From: Prostheceraeus crozeri
Taxonomy: Eukaryota > Platyhelminthes > Polycladida > Euryleptidae
Length of the DNA stretch: 64,000 bases
Reading direction: 5' to 3'
Assembly (NCBI GenBank): GCA_907163375.1
Contig: CAJQUW010005267.1
Span: 372,001-436,000 of the forward strand
Shown: positions 60,231 to 64,000 of the stretch, piece after piece
Position numbering within the stretch: the stretch's first letter is position 1
Layout of the letters: each line of letters opens with the position of its first letter
Position numbers and translations under genes: made by a program
The notes under the pieces: generated by a model
What the model was told of the DNA's origin: nothing
What the model saw: the letters and a program-made list of their open reading frames with translations, nothing else
Database searches by the model: none

Positions 60231-63200
60231 TCTGACTTTCTGTTTATTCATGTGATTGCAAATCGGGAAGTCTCAGTTCTTATAGGCTATATCTTCAATG
60301 CTCTTCATAGCAATCATTTTCCATTGACCAATATAATCTTCTGTAAAATTTGGTCACCATGACGCAACCATGGTTCGTTGACCCTGATCATAATCTGATT
60401 ATCTTTGGTCGATCAAGCCGAGAATTGTATATAGCTAATCGACTTATGCGAGCTACCACTTTGACCATCGAGAAAATGATATCCTTGGACAGGGGTTAGC
60501 TCAAGTCGTTTAAGTGGTAAAACAACGCCCCATTAAGCATTAACAGGAGGGATAAGATGACAGATATGTAATCTGCTCTTCATCGTAACATCGTTGGCGG
60601 TTTGAACTTCACGTCCTGCGATTTTCAGTCAACGACAAAGCGCGCAATATCACTGAAAACATATGTTTCTTTATCTACCGTTCTCCCAATGACCTCTCGA
60701 ACTGCTCATTTTAAAATTCATTGCTGTGATTAATAGTTTAGGAACTGAAGACAATTGACATTTTGTAATTATTGTCTGTTGTACTGATGGCAGTACATTT
60801 TCTCGGTCGGATTTCATTTGAGAAACTACAGCGTTGTTTTCTTGATTGCCACCGTCGAGGTGGAGTAGCATCTCATCGTAAAACTACATGAGATATATTG
60901 GATTTGTACATGTAGACAGTAATATTCTGATGTGATGGTTAAAAGGATGATTTACATAAACAAAGCATATTTTACAAATACTTAATTATCAATTTAAATA
61001 TTCGTATATGACACGATTGTTATAATTACATTATAAGGTATGTTCTTATGTACGAATATATCAGATGAATCCTGGGTGTGGCGGTGTATTTATGGCTTTG
61101 GAAAACAACATGAAGCGGTATTTCTAAGTGTTCGTCTATTCATGCACTCTGAGTGTGAGCAGGGCTGAGAAATCATGTTAATAATTGCCTTTAAATATCT
61201 TTTCTGTTTGTTGTTTTGTTTCTTTTGATTCTGACACTTTCAAGCGTTTCTTTTCAACATGTAAAAGGAATGGAAAACTCCAATGCTATTTTGATGTATG
61301 AAATGCGGTAACTACGATGTTGATGACATGTTTTTCGAAAGTTTACTATGTCGCATGTTCGTCACAATAAGCATTCGTCGGTAGCAGCTCAAATTCTTGG
61401 AGTTACCTTTGAATTTGCCTCTCAGGCAGAATTGTTGACCCACTTGTCTGAATGTCCTCTAGGTGTGAATACATTATCAAGGCGTCTGTATCGAAAAGCC
61501 ATCTGTCATTACGTCCGTTATCATCCGAAATCATGCCAACTTTGAATTTTTCTCTTGCATTGTATGATGACAAATGATCATAACTCGCATTTTCAGTATC
61601 AGTTTTCACAGCTGCTGAGTGACACGGGAACTCCTGCTTATTCTCCTGGTATTGCAATTGAATTCAAAGCAACGATGCAAATAAATTGATTATGTTGTCA
61701 AAATTGCTTAATTTATAAAAAGATAAAGGGTATTAACAGATAAGACCGCAAAAAGGATTTTATAATAAGATGGAGAAACTGGAATTGTTCTGTCAAGATG
61801 AATAAGCATAACGTTTTTCAGGTACAGGTAGCAGTCACTAAAATTCCAATAGTTGTTTGGTAATTCCTTAAGTTCATAGCACAGTTAAGAAATTTGATCT
61901 ACCGGTCCTGAAGTTCTTCTCATACTCTTATTCTGGCATTTGGTCCAGTCTATGGTTCAAAATGTCATGCTTTTACCTTTTTCGTTCTTTCATTTTAACA
62001 GGTCCACATCGCTTTATAAGTCAAAGGTCTAAAAGGTGTTAATAACACGATATTACAATGTTTACATGCATTGCGTCGCACGTTCGCAACACGTTTCTAT
62101 CTGCCAGCAGCAGTTTCATCTATACAGGTACATAGTATTCTAAGTCTGACTCATCAGTAACCGACAGATAGACAACAGAATCACTGATTTCGCTGAGAAT
62201 AGAAATTTCGAGGACATATCAACAAGCTTATATATCATGCTCACAAACAGCTGGGACCTCAAATATGGTTTGAAAACATAGTTTGTTTTAGCAGCATTTA
62301 GTAAAATCACGAAATTAAAACCTAGATATAGACAGCCTTGAGATAAATGTCAAAGACACAGCGCTAAAAATCTGCTGAAAAGAACGGCTCCAAGCAATGT
62401 TGAGTACCGCTGTTTTGAGGATCAAGTGCAAAGCATGGTTAGAAAACCATGCTCAAGAGCCGAATCCATGGAAATCAAACTATTTGCTATTGTTCAACCC
62501 TTTCATGCATGAATTATTTTCAAATGCAGTTTGCAGGCGTTCTGTGCATCGCATGGGGTTGGGAGTGATGCCATTATCTGCTACGCAATGCTGTCAGAGA
62601 ATGAAGGCCGAAATGCTGGCAAATGATTACAAAGGCTTTAAATCGTAGGACTTTAAGGGAAACCCACTGTTTGTCGATGGTCATTTCAGTTACACACTTA
62701 TGATCTACACTGTAAATCGCTCAATACCAATCACATACGAAGGATGCATACCAAAATATATTTTTGGTATATTTCTGTATTCTCTTGTTATATATTTGTA
62801 TGCTTTTCGTATGTTATTTCAAATGTGGTATGCTTTACATCAGTGGCGTCGCGTGCTCCCAGACCATAGGCCTTCACTCGGCATTGGAATACTATTTCTA
62901 TGCCAAACACTTTTATGTTGCAACATTAATTTTCTTGAATTTAAATGAATTTTTAATAACAACATCCCGAACATTATTTAAGGCCAAGTGAATGTGCACA
63001 TGAGAAGTGATTGCTCATGTCGCTTAACCGCCTTACTCAAGGAGCTGAGACCACATTATCTCGAGAAAAAAGGGGCAAGGCCAACAGTTTCCTGTGCTTC
63101 TCGCGGCCGGTCAGCCACTCACATGTTTGAAATTTTGATACATTATAATGTCTTGTGTAGTGCTTCTTATTTCTTTCTCAGTGACTACTTTCATTTTATA

Positions 63201-64000
63201 TCAGGTGTTGACCTACCTTGCTTGACGACTGTCATCTTTTCAGTATATTCCCTTCGGTCGAAAGGCGTGGTCATGATCTCATCTGCAGTACTCAACATAG
63301 TGTCACATCAATCACGTAAAAACAAATTATGGAATTCTACCGAATCTGGGTTTTTGAGTCAGATGCATTACTCTGCATTCATTGGCGAACGCTCATCACC
63401 TGATCACAGTCTTGTCTGAACGTCAGCCATCTGCTACTGTCGACGTAGTGCCTCTCTGACATTAAACGAATCCGGGAACAATTGGGTTGCACTTCCCTTA
63501 CTATATTTAGGTACCGCGCCTCGATCAAGAATCGTGTAGAATTTCATTGCAAAAATTGGAGAAGGCAAAGCATTATGTCTACCGGGAAAGCCAATATTGT
63601 CGCGGGCGCGTGCGCTTACTGCCTCACACACACACAACTCTCTTTCGCTGTCTGACTCTGAACATCATTGCTCCGTCTAGACACACGACTAGCTTGTGTG
63701 TCTAAGTGTTCGAAGAAAACAGCTGTGATTCGAGCACGTGCTGCAAAACTGTTAGCTCTGAGATTAAGCGTCTGATTTTGAGACGGAAAGCTGTGCACAG
63801 CTATCACGAGAAGCAATCGAATTTAAATAAATGATGACACTTTTCATTTTTATAATTGTTGGAAAATTATTTTTGAGGATGCGCCGAAGGCCTCGCAGGT
63901 GCGGAGAAGACGCCACTGCTTTACATACTAAAGACATACCAGCACCATGTCAAAGGAAAGCATCAATGATTTCTAATATATGTTGATTTAAGGCCTTTTA
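60231..64000. other. Right-hand unique DNA, no recognised gene
   Basis: AT-rich unique sequence. The longest open frame, 62,988-63,419 (+, 143 codons), has no recognisable domain and a composition not clearly protein-like; frames at 61,348, 62,397 and 62,700 are shorter and equally unsupported. A CpG-rich patch (TCGCGGGCGCGTGCGC) at about 63,599-63,614, followed by a CA run, could mark a promoter for a gene beyond the window, but nothing else supports that. An 8-bp inverted pair AGACACAC/GTGTGTCT lies at 63,679-63,703. Confidence 0.4.

Noticed and set aside
60490-60560. tRNA-like head (GTTAGCTCAAGTCG followed by TTTAAGTGG)
   Set aside because: A possible A box only; no B box at the right distance and no cloverleaf could be drawn.
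62988-63419. 143-codon + frame
   Set aside because: Longest frame on the right but no recognised family, mixed composition, and an acceptor-like TATCAG inside. Not enough to call a gene.

Overview
The window is eukaryotic, AT-rich, repeat-laden animal DNA. Support comes from a spliced gene for a CUB-domain membrane protein, with kilobase introns and clean GT/AG junctions, plus a tRNA-derived SINE, non-LTR retrotransposon scraps and several families of small terminal-inverted-repeat elements. A marine invertebrate, perhaps an invertebrate deuterostome, fits this mixture, but that is an inference and no species is claimed.

Left part (1-11.5 kb): five exons on the + strand join in compatible phases into a short receptor-like protein. 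They are a complete CUB domain exon (1100-1468, phase 1-1), a transmembrane exon (6336-6477), two small cytoplasmic-tail exons (8354-8414, 8907-8945) and a terminal exon with the stop (10104-10130). A candidate poly(A) signal with a downstream GT-rich stretch lies near 11,476. The signal peptide must lie in an exon further upstream that I cannot see. The introns hold LINE relics, a SINE, a pair of oppositely oriented MITE copies flanking the transmembrane exon, a decayed 31-bp minisatellite and an unrecognised antisense candidate exon.

Middle part (11.5-17.4 kb): mostly non-autonomous DNA transposons. They include an 807-bp hAT-like element with a near-perfect 8-bp target duplication, a small family of foldback elements with TAGTCCGG termini, and a pogo-like element. 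There is also a striking direct-plus-inverted repeat cluster at 15.57 kb and an unrecognised reading frame at 15.87-16.27 kb.

Dominant feature (about 17.45-60.16 kb): one continuous, roughly 42.7-kb tandem array of 29- and 30-bp units, an estimated 1,400-1,450 copies, always in the same orientation. Units fall into a few types that alternate, and blocks of units are duplicated at several scales: 178 bp, 267 bp, 1,563 bp x3, 2,080 bp x2, 2,548 bp x2, and a block recurring four times between 38 and 49 kb. A subset of 30-bp units keeps one reading phase and spells a Pro/Ala/Ser-rich decapeptide, but the array as a whole is not a gene.

Right part (60.2-64 kb): unique AT-rich sequence. No gene could be recognised, only unsupported short open frames and a small CpG-rich patch near 63.6 kb.
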